Assembly: GCF_001552175.1 (NCBI RefSeq)
Contig: NZ_BCQR01000053.1
Coordinates: 1 to 64,000, forward strand
Origin: Actinomadura kijaniata NBRC 14229
Lineage (GTDB): Bacteria; Actinomycetota; Actinomycetes; Streptosporangiales; Streptosporangiaceae
Direction: 5' to 3'
DNA length: 64,000 nucleotides
The notes beneath the pieces are model-generated. The model worked only from the letters and a program-made list of their open reading frames with translations. It did no database searches and was not told the DNA's origin. This document shows positions 7,377 to 15,500 of this stretch, one piece after another. The position numbers and the translations under genes are program-made. How positions within the stretch are numbered: the first letter of the stretch is position 1; each line of letters begins with the position of its first letter.

Positions 7377-8129
7377 ATGATGAGATCACTGCTGGTCCGC
7401 GGCATGCTCGTCGGGCTGGCCGCCGCCGCGGTGGCGCTGGCCATCGCCTGGATCTACGGGGAGCCGCAGGTCGGGCACGCCATCGCGTTCGAGGAGTCCG
7501 GCGCCGCCGGGCACGCCCACCACGGCGCGGCCGCCGAGCACGCCGAGGAGGCCCCGGTCAGCCGCGCCGCGCAGCGGACCATCGGGCTGATCACGGCGAT
7601 GGGCTTCTACGGGGTGGCGGTCGGCGGGCTGTTCGCCATCGCGTTCGCGTTCGCCTACGGGCGGCTCGGCACGCTGGGCGCCCGCGCCACCTCCGCCCTG
7701 GTCGCGCTGGCCGGGTTCGTGGCGGTGGTGCTGGTGCCGTTCCTGAAGTACCCGGCCACTCCCCCGGCGGTCGGCAACCCCGACACCATCGGCGGCCGTA
7801 CGGCGCTGTACTTCTCGATGGTGGCGCTCGGCGTCCTGGCGACGACGGCGGCCGTCATCGTCGGGCGGCGGCTCGCGCCGAGGCTGGGCGTGTGGAACGC
7901 CTCCGTCGTCAGCGCGGTCGGCTTCGCCGTCGTGCTGGCGGTCGTGTTCCGGCTGACGCCCAGGCCCGACGCGGTGGCCGACGGCTTCCCGGCGACGGTG
8001 CTGTGGGACTTCCGCGTGGCCTCGCTGGGCGTCCAGATCGCCCTGTGGGCGACGCTGGGCCTGCTGTTCGGCCACCTGACGGAGCGCTCGCTCGCCCGGC
8101 GGCCGTCGCCGGAGGCGGTCGCGGCCTGA
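7377..8129 (+). CDS. cbtA: Cobalt transporter CbtA
   Basis: A 250-residue membrane protein of the CbtA family with about five helices (near residues 5-25, 62-83, 95-115, 135-155, 170-190, and another near 210-230). A His-rich loop, GHAHHGAAAEHAEE, follows the first helix and probably captures cobalt. It is thought to form a cobalt permease with CbtB under control of the cobalamin riboswitch. The start is one of two consecutive ATGs (7377 or 7380). The stop lies 4 bp from the stop of the convergent fhuF-like gene. Confidence 0.85.
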   Translation: MMRSLLVRGMLVGLAAAAVALAIAWIYGEPQVGHAIAFEESGAAGHAHHGAAAEHAEEAPVSRAAQRTIGLITAMGFYGVAVGGLFAIAFAFAYGRLGTLGARATSALVALAGFVAVVLVPFLKYPATPPAVGNPDTIGGRTALYFSMVALGVLATTAAVIVGRRLAPRLGVWNASVVSAVGFAVVLAVVFRLTPRPDAVADGFPATVLWDFRVASLGVQIALWATLGLLFGHLTERSLARRPSPEAVAA

Positions 8130-8133
8130 CCGC

Positions 8134-8829
8134 TCAGCGCGGCAGCAGGGCGCAGTCGCCGCACATCTCGCCGCCCGGCGGGACCTTGTAGTACAGGCAG
8201 CAGCTCCGGCGCACGAAGCCGTTGCGGGTGAACGCGCCCGTTCCCCGCAACGGCTCGCGTGTCAGCAGGTCCTCGGTCAGGGCGCGGATCGGGGCGGCCA
8301 GCTCGGGGCGCCGCCCGCCCGCGTGCGCCGTGCCGGCCAGCGCGGAGGCGGCGTTCCCCCACAGCAGGCCGTCGGCCAGCTTGACCACCGCCAGCAGCGT
8401 CTCGCGGAGCGGGCGCAGCTGCCCGTCCACCACCGCGCGGTGCACGAGCGCGCCGGGCGCGTCCGCACGCCATCCGCGCGGATCGGCCAGCCACAGCGCG
8501 ACCGGCGCGCCGGGGGCCCACCGCCAGTGCAGCGACGACAGGTCGGGGACGATCCCCCGCGCCGCCGCCGCGACCGCCGGGGACCACAGCCGCGACGCCA
8601 GTCCCTGGAACAGGATCGAGGCGGCCACGCGGCGGTCGGCGGTGCCGAGGCGTCCGGCGTAGGCGTCCACCAGCCCGCCCAGGTGCTCGGGGTCGTGCTC
8701 GGGCAGGGGCCGCCAGGTCGGGTCGGCGGACTCGGCCGGGTCGGTGACGACCGTGAAGTAGGGCCCGAGCTCCGCGTTGCGGGCCAGGGCCTCCCGGACG
8801 TCGTCGGCCGTGGCCGCCTCACCGTTCAT
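8134..8829 (-). CDS. FhuF-like ferric-siderophore reductase, (2Fe-2S)-binding
   Basis: A 231-residue protein whose C-terminus, RRSCCLYYKVPPGGEMCGDC, carries the four-cysteine pattern C-C-x10-C-x2-C that holds the atypical 2Fe-2S cluster of FhuF. The N-terminal part is the helical FhuF/IucA-related domain (LFQGLASRLWSPAVAAAARG). Family members reduce Fe(III)-siderophores to release iron in the cytosol. The Shine-Dalgarno GGGGG lies only 1-2 nt from the ATG and is inside an 8-bp hairpin (8830-8862). A 38-codon ORF ends 42 nt upstream on the same strand. Confidence 0.8.
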   Translation of the reverse strand: MNGEAATADDVREALARNAELGPYFTVVTDPAESADPTWRPLPEHDPEHLGGLVDAYAGRLGTADRRVAASILFQGLASRLWSPAVAAAARGIVPDLSSLHWRWAPGAPVALWLADPRGWRADAPGALVHRAVVDGQLRPLRETLLAVVKLADGLLWGNAASALAGTAHAGGRRPELAAPIRALTEDLLTREPLRGTGAFTRNGFVRRSCCLYYKVPPGGEMCGDCALLPR

Positions 8830-8862
8830 GCCCCCTGCCTACACCGCGGAAGATCAGGGGGC
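8830..8862 (-). promoter_or_regulatory. Hairpin enclosing the fhuF-like ribosome-binding site
   Basis: Arms GCCCCCTG (minus strand, 8862-8855) and CAGGGGGC (8837-8830) pair perfectly around a 17-nt loop, and the second arm contains the only Shine-Dalgarno of the fhuF-like gene. It could limit translation initiation or end the upstream small-ORF transcript. No iron-box sequence was recognised. Confidence 0.45.
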
Positions 8863-8871
8863 AACCGGGGC

Positions 8872-8988
8872 TCAGCGGCCGGACGCGCCGCCGTTGTCGC
8901 GGCGGTCCAGGGCGGTCTGCAGGGCGCGGGCCGCCTCCTCCTGGGAGTCGTCGGAGGACGGCGCGACGGTGTGCGTGGAAGCGTGCAT
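8872..8988 (-). CDS. 38-residue protein of unknown function behind a BCAA leader
   Basis: An ORF from ATG 8988 to TGA 8872 encodes a 38-residue soluble peptide starting MHASTHTVAPSSDDSQEEA, with a central amphipathic helix-like stretch (EEAARALQTALDRR) and a Gly/Arg-rich end. GGAG lies 8 nt upstream of the ATG. It is the first ORF after a Val-Val-Ile-Leu leader peptide and its operator (9122-9237), and it precedes the fhuF-like gene by 42 nt. I do not recognise a family. Its good ribosome-binding site and regulated position argue that it is real. Confidence 0.5.
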   Translation of the reverse strand: MHASTHTVAPSSDDSQEEAARALQTALDRRDNGGASGR

Positions 8989-9079
8989 GGGGATGCTCCG
9001 TGTGATGGTCGTGTCGGCTGGTTCGGGGCCTCGGCCGGGTCGCCGTGGTTCGCACGGCCCGCGCGCCGGGCGGTCGCAT

Positions 9080-9137
9080 GGCCGGCAGCACTCGCTCCGC
9101 AGCGGGTCGCCGGCCTGCCGATCAGGCCCCGCTGCGG
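9080..9137 (-). promoter_or_regulatory. Alternative RNA stems after the Val-Val-Ile-Leu leader
   Basis: The last leader codons (minus strand, 9137-9128, CCGCAGCGGG) pair perfectly over 10 nt with CCCGCTGCGG (9106-9097). The latter lies in the loop of a second 7-bp stem, GGCCGGC (9115-9109) / GCCGGCC (9086-9080). Ribosome position on the leader would decide the fold. No T-run follows, so the output may be translational or Rho-dependent. Confidence 0.5.
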
Positions 9138-9166
9138 CAGCGAAGGATCACTACGAAGCGCCGCAT
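9122..9166 (-). CDS. Orphan branched-chain leader peptide (Val-Val-Ile-Leu)
   Basis: A 14-codon ORF encoding MRRFVVILRCRSGA with a good Shine-Dalgarno (GAGGTG). It is very like the cimA leader in length, in the run of four branched-chain residues at codons 5-8 and in the Arg-x-Gly ending. A perfect TCTCA-N5-TGAGA palindrome lies 57 nt upstream. Downstream there is no BCAA enzyme, only a 38-codon ORF and an fhuF-like gene. Confidence 0.65.
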   Translation of the reverse strand: MRRFVVILRCRSGA

Positions 9167-9222
9167 GACTACACCTCACGGTACCCGGCGCGTTCCCGGC
9201 TGTCCCGACCGGTGGCCGAACT

Positions 9223-9237
9223 TCTCACATGATGAGA
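9223..9237. promoter_or_regulatory. TCTCA-N5-TGAGA operator upstream of the orphan leader
   Basis: TCTCACATGATGAGA is a perfect inverted repeat, the same motif as in the leuB promoter and near those of cimA and ilvB. It lies between the serA terminator and the Val-Val-Ile-Leu leader, facing the minus-strand transcript. Confidence 0.55.
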
Positions 9238-9264
9238 CGAATAAGGCGTTGACCTGCGGAAACG

Positions 9265-9301
9265 CGAACGCCGCGATCCCGGTGCGGGATCGCGGCGTTC
9301 G
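9265..9301 (-). terminator. serA terminator hairpin
   Basis: A perfect 17-bp stem (CGAACGCCGCGATCCCG and its complement) with a 3-nt loop, ending 12 bp past the serA stop. There is no U-run. Confidence 0.75.
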
Positions 9302-9312
9302 ACGGGGAACGG

Positions 9313-10902
9313 TCAGCCGTGCAGGTTCACCCGGCGGCCCATGTCCGCGCCGACCTCGGCGCAGATGGCCTCGACCAGCTGCGGCGGGAGCGCCGAGTCG
9401 ACGGTCAGCGCCATCAGCGCCCGGCCGCCCTTGGCGTCCCGGCCGACCTGCATGCTGGCGATGTTGACACCCGCGTCGCCGAGCAGGCGGCCGACGGTGC
9501 CGACGATGCCGGGCCGGTCGACGTAGGTGAAGAACGCCATGTGCGGGGTCGGGCCCAGCTCCATGTCGTAGCCGTTGATCTCGATGATCCGCTCGATGTG
9601 CTTGGGACCGGACAGGGTGCCCGACACCGACACCACCGAGCCGTCGGCCATGGTGCCGCGGACCTGCACGACGTTGCGCCAGTCGGGGCTGTCCTCGCTG
9701 GTGGTGAGGGTGACCTCGACGCCGCGGTCGCGGGCCTGCAGCGGGGCGTTGACGAACGTCACCGCCTCCTCGGTCACGTCCAGGAACAGGCCCTTGAGCG
9801 CGGCCAGCTCCAGCACCTTGACGTCGTGCTCGGCGATCTCGCCGCGCACCACCACGTCGAAGCGGACCGGGACGCCCCCGGCCAGGGCGGTGAAGATGCG
9901 GCCGAGCTTCTCGGCGAGCGGCAGGCCGGGCTTGACGTCCTCGGCGACCGCGCCGCCCTGGACGTTGACGGCGTCGGGCACGAACTCGCCCGACAGCGCC
10001 AGCCGCACCGAACGGGCGACCTGGGTGCCCGCCTTCTCCTGCGCCTCGTGGGTGCTGGCCCCGAGGTGCGGGGTGACCACGACGTTGTCGTGGTGGAACA
10101 GCGGGCTGTCGGTGCACGGCTCGGTGGAGAACACGTCGATGCCCGCGCCGGCGACGCGGCCCTCCTTGAGGGCGAGGTCCAGGGCGGTCTCGTCGACGAT
10201 GCCGCCGCGCGCGGCGTTGACGACGCGGACGCTCGGCTTGACCTGGTGGAGCTCGCGGTCGCCGATGAGGCCGAGGGTCTCGGGGGTCTTGGGCAGGTGG
10301 ACGGTGATGAAGTCGCTCTCGCGCAGCAGCTCGTCCAGGGGCACCAGCTTCACGCCGAGCTGGGCGGCGCGGGCGGCCTGCACGTACGGGTCGTAGGCGA
10401 TCACGTTCATGTCGAACGCCGCCAGCCGCTGCGCGACCAGCACGCCGATACGGCCGAGGCCGAGGACGCCGACGGTCTTGCCCTGCAGCTCGACGCCGGT
10501 GTACTTGGAGCGCTTCCACTCGCCCTGCTTGAGCGCGGAGTGGCCCTGCGGAACGTTCCGGGCGGTGGCCAGCAGCAGCGCGATGGCGTGCTCGGCGGCG
10601 GTGACGATGTTGGAGGTGGGCGCGTTGACGACCATGACGCCGGCCTTGGTGGCGGCCTCGACGTCGACGTTGTCGAGGCCGACGCCGGCGCGGGCGACCA
10701 CGCGCAGCTTCCGGGCGTGCTGGAACACCTCGGCGGTGACCTTGGTGGCGCTCCGCACGATCAGCGCGTCGACGTCTTCGACGGCCGGCAGGAGCGCGGC
10801 GCGGTCGGCGCCGTCGACGTGCCGGACCTCGAAGTCGGCTTCGAGGACGGCGATGCCGGCCGGGGAGAGTTCTTCTGCGACGAGGACGACAGGCTTGCTC
10901 AA
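9313..10902 (-). CDS. serA: D-3-phosphoglycerate dehydrogenase, long ACT-containing form
   Basis: A 529-residue enzyme catalysing the first step of serine synthesis from 3-phosphoglycerate with NAD. The nucleotide-binding motif GVLGLGRIG, the substrate Arg in NAARGGIVDE and the catalytic His in VVVTPHLGASTHEAQ are present. An intervening ASB domain (about 315-450) and a C-terminal ACT domain (FTYVDRPGIVGTVGRLLGDAGVN) are those of the serine-inhibited actinobacterial type. I chose the TTG at 10902 (MSKPVVLV) because GAAGGA lies 7 nt upstream and the family starts there; longer in-frame starts have no support. Confidence 0.92.
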   Translation of the reverse strand: MSKPVVLVAEELSPAGIAVLEADFEVRHVDGADRAALLPAVEDVDALIVRSATKVTAEVFQHARKLRVVARAGVGLDNVDVEAATKAGVMVVNAPTSNIVTAAEHAIALLLATARNVPQGHSALKQGEWKRSKYTGVELQGKTVGVLGLGRIGVLVAQRLAAFDMNVIAYDPYVQAARAAQLGVKLVPLDELLRESDFITVHLPKTPETLGLIGDRELHQVKPSVRVVNAARGGIVDETALDLALKEGRVAGAGIDVFSTEPCTDSPLFHHDNVVVTPHLGASTHEAQEKAGTQVARSVRLALSGEFVPDAVNVQGGAVAEDVKPGLPLAEKLGRIFTALAGGVPVRFDVVVRGEIAEHDVKVLELAALKGLFLDVTEEAVTFVNAPLQARDRGVEVTLTTSEDSPDWRNVVQVRGTMADGSVVSVSGTLSGPKHIERIIEINGYDMELGPTPHMAFFTYVDRPGIVGTVGRLLGDAGVNIASMQVGRDAKGGRALMALTVDSALPPQLVEAICAEVGADMGRRVNLHG

Positions 10903-10977
10903 GGAACAGTCCTTCGAGGAGTAGATGTGTGGGATGTGCCGTGCAGAATCGCGAGTCCACCTCGTCGTGTCCCGCCT

Positions 10978-11000
10978 GGAAGCGAGTCTATCCCGGCTCG
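10978..11000 (-). promoter_or_regulatory. Candidate serA promoter -10 region
   Basis: In the 249-bp gap upstream of serA, the minus strand has TAGACT (about 10988-10993), a TANNNT -10 element, roughly 85 nt before the TTG start. The -35 is weak. I see no other feature in 10903-11151. Confidence 0.25.
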
Positions 11001-11151
11001 GAGATCCGGTTGGCGGCGATGCCGACTCGTCCCGCGACACGCCTGTGACCACCGATGGTAGCGGTGTCGCCCGTGACACGACGGGCCGAACGTTCGAGGC
11101 CCACCCGCACAACCCCCGGACACCACCGGGCCGCGACCATCGAACCTGCTG

Positions 11152-11841
11152 TCAGGCGGCGTTCGGTTCGGGGGCCGGGGAGGCGGTCAGGATCGCCGCG
11201 ACGCGCTCGGCGTCGGCCACCGCCACGTAGGGCACGTCCACGAAGACCCGCATCGGTCCCACCGGCAGCCCCAGTCCTTCGGCCACCGCCACCTGCACGC
11301 CGCGCAGCGGGATGTAGGACAGGTAGGCGCGGTAGGCGTTCTGCGACCGGAACATCGCCGTCATGATCAGCTGGTAGCCCCGGATGCGGAACGACAGCGC
11401 CGCCAGGCAGGGCACCGCGTCGACGGGTTCGCCGGGAACGGTGAGCGAGATCCACGCGCTGGTCGTCCAGGGCCGGGCGCGCAGCAGGTCGGTGACCCAG
11501 CGGATCTGGTCGACGCCCTGCAGGTCCCGCAGCCGGACCGAGTAGCCGGCCGGGGCGTCGTCCGGCCCGACCCGGCGGACCAGGTCGCGCGGCTGGCCGG
11601 ACTCGCGGGCGGTCCGGGCCATCCGGATCCGGTCGCCGTGATGGCACAGGACCGGGTCGTCCCAGCTCAGCGCGTTGACCTCGAAGAGGACCGGCGGCCC
11701 CTCGATGATGGGCCCGTGCTCGTCCATGCCCGCCTCGCCGGCGGTCCAGACGTGCCGCAGCAACGCCAGCCACGCCGTTCCGCAGCTGTTCCAGCGGCGA
11801 ACGGCGCGTTCGGCGGCCGCCACCTCACGGCCCTCCGCCAT
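11152..11841 (-). CDS. Thymidylate-synthase-fold protein, divergent
   Basis: A 229-residue protein whose C-terminal half follows the thymidylate synthase layout. VDAVPCLAALSFRIRGYQ (Cys145) takes the place of the catalytic Pro-Cys-His loop, RSQNAYRAYLSYIPLRGV (165-182) that of the Arg-Ser-x-Asp phosphate/dUMP loop, and MRVFVDVPYVAVADAERV that of the terminal His-x-Tyr strand. The His after Cys, the Gln, the Asp and the Asn for pyrimidine recognition are all changed, so ordinary dTMP synthesis is unlikely. The ATG at 11841 is preferred to the TTG at 11862, since GGGGG lies just upstream. The neighbours (serA, ABC transporter) give no clue. The family call is moderate and the activity unknown. 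Confidence 0.5.
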   Translation of the reverse strand: MAEGREVAAAERAVRRWNSCGTAWLALLRHVWTAGEAGMDEHGPIIEGPPVLFEVNALSWDDPVLCHHGDRIRMARTARESGQPRDLVRRVGPDDAPAGYSVRLRDLQGVDQIRWVTDLLRARPWTTSAWISLTVPGEPVDAVPCLAALSFRIRGYQLIMTAMFRSQNAYRAYLSYIPLRGVQVAVAEGLGLPVGPMRVFVDVPYVAVADAERVAAILTASPAPEPNAA

Positions 11842-12115
11842 ATTCCCCCGCGTGGCGCGCAATGCGGAGCGGGGAATTACCTGCCGAGGGAAATGCCGAC
11901 ACGGAAAGGAATTGCGACGTTCGCGGGCCCCCGGGGGCCCGGGCTCCGGGAAGTCGTTCGATGCTCATGCGCTCCGCCCCACCGCCACGCAGGCGCGGGT
12001 CACCATGAGTATCCGCCCTGGAACCCAGGGAACGCCGCACCCCTCGCGACTTTTAGCCAAGTATCGGACACCGGACACGAAAACGGTAGGGTGAATTCTT
12101 TGCGAAGTCGTTACG

Positions 12116-12128
12116 GGACAGGTTGTCC
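12116..12128. promoter_or_regulatory. Short palindrome in the gap upstream of the TS-fold gene
   Basis: GGACAGGTTGTCC (arms GGACA/TGTCC) lies in the 321-bp gap 11842-12162, in a relatively AT-rich stretch that also holds minus-strand TTGACC and GATACA hexamers 19 bp apart (about 12130-12165). This could be the promoter and operator of the TS-fold gene. A GC-only palindrome sits at about 11925-11941. No ORF was found in the gap. Confidence 0.25.
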
Positions 12129-12162
12129 AACCTTTTGTATCGGAAAGTGGCCCGAGCGGTGG

Positions 12163-14787
12163 TCAACTCGCCATCCGGCGCACCACCGGGAGCCGGGACC
12201 GGGTGAACAGTCCGGCCGCCAGCGCCGCCGTCAACGGCACCAGCACCCCGACCGCCCCCAGCAGCTCCCACGGGATCTCCACGATCGTGCCGTGCGCGGG
12301 CGCCCCTTCGGCGGTGCCGTTGTTGGCCGGGTTGGTGAGCGGCCAGGCGACCGCGATCCCCGGCACGATCCCGGCGGCGACGCCCAGCCAGCAGCCCAGC
12401 ACCGCGACGAACCCGGCCTGGCCCATCATCAGCAGCCGCCGGGTGCGGGGCCGGGCGCCGATCGCGGCGAGGGTCGCCAGGTCCGGCCGGGCGTCGGCGG
12501 CCGACAGCCCAGTGGTGATCAGTGACGCGCCCAGCACCAGCACCCCGGCCGCCGCCGCCAGGATCGCCATCGGCACCAGGTTGGAGGCGTCGAAGCCGCG
12601 TTCGACGTAGACCCCCATGCCCCGCTCACCCGTCTCCCGCGTCACCCCGGCGAGACGTTCGGTCAGCCGGTCCTGCTCGTCGCGGGTGACCACGTGGTCG
12701 GCGTGGTGGACGCCGATCCGGTCGGTGAAGGGCGTCAGCCCGAAGCGGGCCGCGACCCGCGGCGGGACGAGGGCGCGGACATGCGGGTCGCCGGGCCCGG
12801 GAACGGCCGGGATGTTCCGGATGACGCGCAGCGTCCTGTCCTGCTCGGCCTCGAAGCGGAACACCCGGGCCGCGACCTTCCCGTCCGCCGGGATCCGGCT
12901 GCGGAACAGCACGGCCTTGCCCGCCGTGAGCGCGGCGGCCACCTCGGGAACGTCGCGGCCGAGCAGCGTGCGCGCCTCCCGCGGACCGCCGACCATGACC
13001 CCGTAGACGGGGGCCATGACCCCGTCACCGTCGCCGGGCAGGGTGAACTCCACCATCGGGCAGTTGTCCGGCGCCGCCGACCCCGGGCCGTCACCGCAGC
13101 CGCTGTCCCTGGTGGGCAGGGAGCGCAGCGCCACGTACGGAACGCCGGGCAGCTCCTGCTCCAGCGCCCGCCGGACCTCTCGCTCCCGCGTCGGGTCGAT
13201 GCGGATCTCGGTCGAGCCCATCGGCAGCCGTGGCTGGTACTCGACGCGCTGCTGCTCGAAGTCGCTGGCCGCGCCGATGGCCAGCACGGTGATCCCGGCG
13301 ACCGCCGCCATGATCGCGGCGACGGCGGGGGCGGCGCGGCCCCGGTTGCGGGCGCCGTCGCGGACCGCCAGGCGCAGCGGCAGCGGCAGCGCCCCGGCGA
13401 CGCGCCCGGTCACGCCGACCACCCACGGCCCGATCATCACGCAGCCGATGATGATCGCGATGGCGCCGAACGCCGCGCCGAACTCCAGCCAGATCCGCGC
13501 TCCGAGCAGGCTGAGCGCGATCCCGCCGCCGATCAGCAGCCCGCCGAGGATCGGCCAGCCCCGGCGGGCGCGGGCCTGGTCGCGGCGTCCGGCCAGGGCG
13601 GCGACCACGTTCATCCGGGCGGCCTGCAACGCCGGGGCGAGCGCGGCCGCCAGGCCGCTGCCCGCGCCCAGCGCCACCGTTGCCGCCACCTGGAGCCAGG
13701 GCACCTCCAGCGGGCCGAACGGCTCCGACTTCAGGTTCCCCGACTGCCAGGCGACGGCGGCGGCCAGTCCGATGCCGGTGGCCGCGCCGGTCAGCGCGGC
13801 CACACCCCCGATCACCAGACCGCCCGCCAGCACCACCGCGCGCAGGTGGCCGCCATGCCCGCCGACGGCCGCGACCAGCGCCAGCTCGCGGCGGCGCCGC
13901 CGCAGGCCGACCGCGAACGCGGGCCCGGCCAGCAGCACGACCTCCAGCACGATCATCGCGACGGCCATCGCGCTGATCGCGATCTCCGTGCCCGGTCTCC
14001 CGTCGGCGGTTTCCGGCCGCAGCCGGTCGGGCGGGTCGGTGACGACCGCGCGGGACAGCACGGTGAGCCCGGCGGCGTTCAGCGCCTGCACGTCCTTCCA
14101 GGTCACCGGCTTGCCCGTGGCGATCAGCCAGCGGGTCAACGTGTCGGGCCCGCCGAACGTGCCGGGCGCGGCGACGGCGGCCGGCGCGCCCGGAAAGCGC
14201 GGGGACCTCACGAACCCGACCAGGCGCTTGGCGGTGCCGCCGTCGACGCTCACCGTGTCGCCGGTCCGGAAGCCGCGTTCGGCGAACGCCGCGCCCAGCG
14301 CGATCTCCCCGGGCGCGGCCGGGGCCCGTCCCGCGACGACGTCGAACAGCCCCCGTGTCAGCGGGTCGCGCAGGTCCACCTCGGTGACCTTGACGCCCCG
14401 CGCGCCGCGCGGCGTCCGCACCCGGTGCCAGCCGACGTCGGTCACCGGCGTCACGCGGACGCCGTCGCCGTACCGGGCCGCGACGTGCCGCCGGATCTCC
14501 TCGGCGCTCCACGGCTTCGCGGGGTCGTCCTGCCCGCCCCCGGAGTACCCGTCTTCGGTGATCCCGGTCTGCTGGACCGGTTGCCGCGCGACGCCGCTGA
14601 TCCGGGCGTCGGCGCGGCCCAGCTCGTGGGGCAGCTCCTCCCGGAGCGACCACTCGGCGGTGGGCAGCAGCACCGCCACCGCCGTGATCATCATGACCGG
14701 CAGGCCGATCATCAGGGCGACCAGCGCGGTCCGGCCCTTCGCCCGCCGCGCGTCCCGCCAGGCGATCCGGAGCGTGGCCGTGTTCAC
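12163..14787 (-). CDS. ABC transporter permease with two FtsX domains
   Basis: An 874-residue FtsX/MacB-like permease. It has an N-terminal membrane helix (about 20-40), a long extracytoplasmic region, three helices around residues 270-400, a central pair near 430-480, a second extracytoplasmic region, and a final three-helix FtsX block from about residue 740. Such proteins use ATPase-driven conformational change for lipoprotein, peptide or drug handling at the membrane; the substrate is unknown. The GTG at 14787 overlaps the TGA of the ATPase gene (GTGA) and has GGAGG upstream, so the two are translationally coupled. Expression is probably repressed by the PadR protein encoded first in the operon. 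Confidence 0.8.
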   Translation of the reverse strand: MNTATLRIAWRDARRAKGRTALVALMIGLPVMMITAVAVLLPTAEWSLREELPHELGRADARISGVARQPVQQTGITEDGYSGGGQDDPAKPWSAEEIRRHVAARYGDGVRVTPVTDVGWHRVRTPRGARGVKVTEVDLRDPLTRGLFDVVAGRAPAAPGEIALGAAFAERGFRTGDTVSVDGGTAKRLVGFVRSPRFPGAPAAVAAPGTFGGPDTLTRWLIATGKPVTWKDVQALNAAGLTVLSRAVVTDPPDRLRPETADGRPGTEIAISAMAVAMIVLEVVLLAGPAFAVGLRRRRRELALVAAVGGHGGHLRAVVLAGGLVIGGVAALTGAATGIGLAAAVAWQSGNLKSEPFGPLEVPWLQVAATVALGAGSGLAAALAPALQAARMNVVAALAGRRDQARARRGWPILGGLLIGGGIALSLLGARIWLEFGAAFGAIAIIIGCVMIGPWVVGVTGRVAGALPLPLRLAVRDGARNRGRAAPAVAAIMAAVAGITVLAIGAASDFEQQRVEYQPRLPMGSTEIRIDPTREREVRRALEQELPGVPYVALRSLPTRDSGCGDGPGSAAPDNCPMVEFTLPGDGDGVMAPVYGVMVGGPREARTLLGRDVPEVAAALTAGKAVLFRSRIPADGKVAARVFRFEAEQDRTLRVIRNIPAVPGPGDPHVRALVPPRVAARFGLTPFTDRIGVHHADHVVTRDEQDRLTERLAGVTRETGERGMGVYVERGFDASNLVPMAILAAAAGVLVLGASLITTGLSAADARPDLATLAAIGARPRTRRLLMMGQAGFVAVLGCWLGVAAGIVPGIAVAWPLTNPANNGTAEGAPAHGTIVEIPWELLGAVGVLVPLTAALAAGLFTRSRLPVVRRMAS

Positions 14788-15500
14788 CGGGCCTCCTGGA
14801 ACAGCGACTCCGGGCCGGGGCGGGGGCCGGTGGCGTCGACCATCCGGCCGTCCCGCAGGAACACCACGCGGTCGGCCCAGGCGGCGTGCCGGGACTCGTG
14901 CGTCACCATCAGGCAGGCCGCGCCCGCGTCGCAGCGGGCCCGCAGCACGCGCATGACCTCCTCGCCGGTGGTGCTGTCGAGCGCGCCGGTCGGCTCGTCG
15001 GCCAGCATCAGGCGGCGGTCGCCGACCAGGGCGCGGGCGATGGCGACGCGCTGCTGCTGGCCGCCCGACATCTCCTCGGGGAACCGGTCGGCCAGCTCGG
15101 CGAGGCCGACCTCGCGCAGCGCGAGCACCGCCTCGCGGCGGGCCTGGCGGGCGCGGACGCCGTCCAGCTCGCGCGGGAGCATGACGTTCTCGGCGGCGGT
15201 GAGGCTCGGGATCAGGTTGAGGTCCTGGAAGACGTAGCCGATGCGGCGGCGGCGCAGTTCGGCGACCTTCTTGCGGGGCAGCCGCGCCAGGTCCACCCCC
15301 TCGACCAGGATCTGACCGGCGGTGGGGGCGTCCAGCCCCCCGGCCAGCGTCAGCAGCGTGGACTTGCCGGAGCCCGACGGGCCCATCACCGCGACGAACT
15401 CCCCCGCCCCGACGGTCAGGCCGACCCCGTCCAGCGCGCGGACCAGCGCGGCCCCGGAACCGTGCTCGCGCGACACCGCGTTCATCACCAGGACGCTCAC
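14784..15500 (-). CDS. ABC transporter ATP-binding protein (MacB/LolD type)
   Basis: A 238-residue ATPase with Walker A GPSGSGKST (about 40-48), Q-loop VFQDLNLIPSLT, signature MSGGQQQRVAIARAL, Walker B RLMLADEPTGALD and H-loop VTHE. The sequence AENVMLPRELDG fits the MacB/LolD/BceA group that powers FtsX-type permeases. The GTG at 15500 overlaps the padR stop (GTGA), with AGGAGA upstream. It is the second gene of a three-gene overlapping operon and energises the following permease. Confidence 0.88.
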   Translation of the reverse strand: MSVLVMNAVSREHGSGAALVRALDGVGLTVGAGEFVAVMGPSGSGKSTLLTLAGGLDAPTAGQILVEGVDLARLPRKKVAELRRRRIGYVFQDLNLIPSLTAAENVMLPRELDGVRARQARREAVLALREVGLAELADRFPEEMSGGQQQRVAIARALVGDRRLMLADEPTGALDSTTGEEVMRVLRARCDAGAACLMVTHESRHAAWADRVVFLRDGRMVDATGPRPGPESLFQEAR

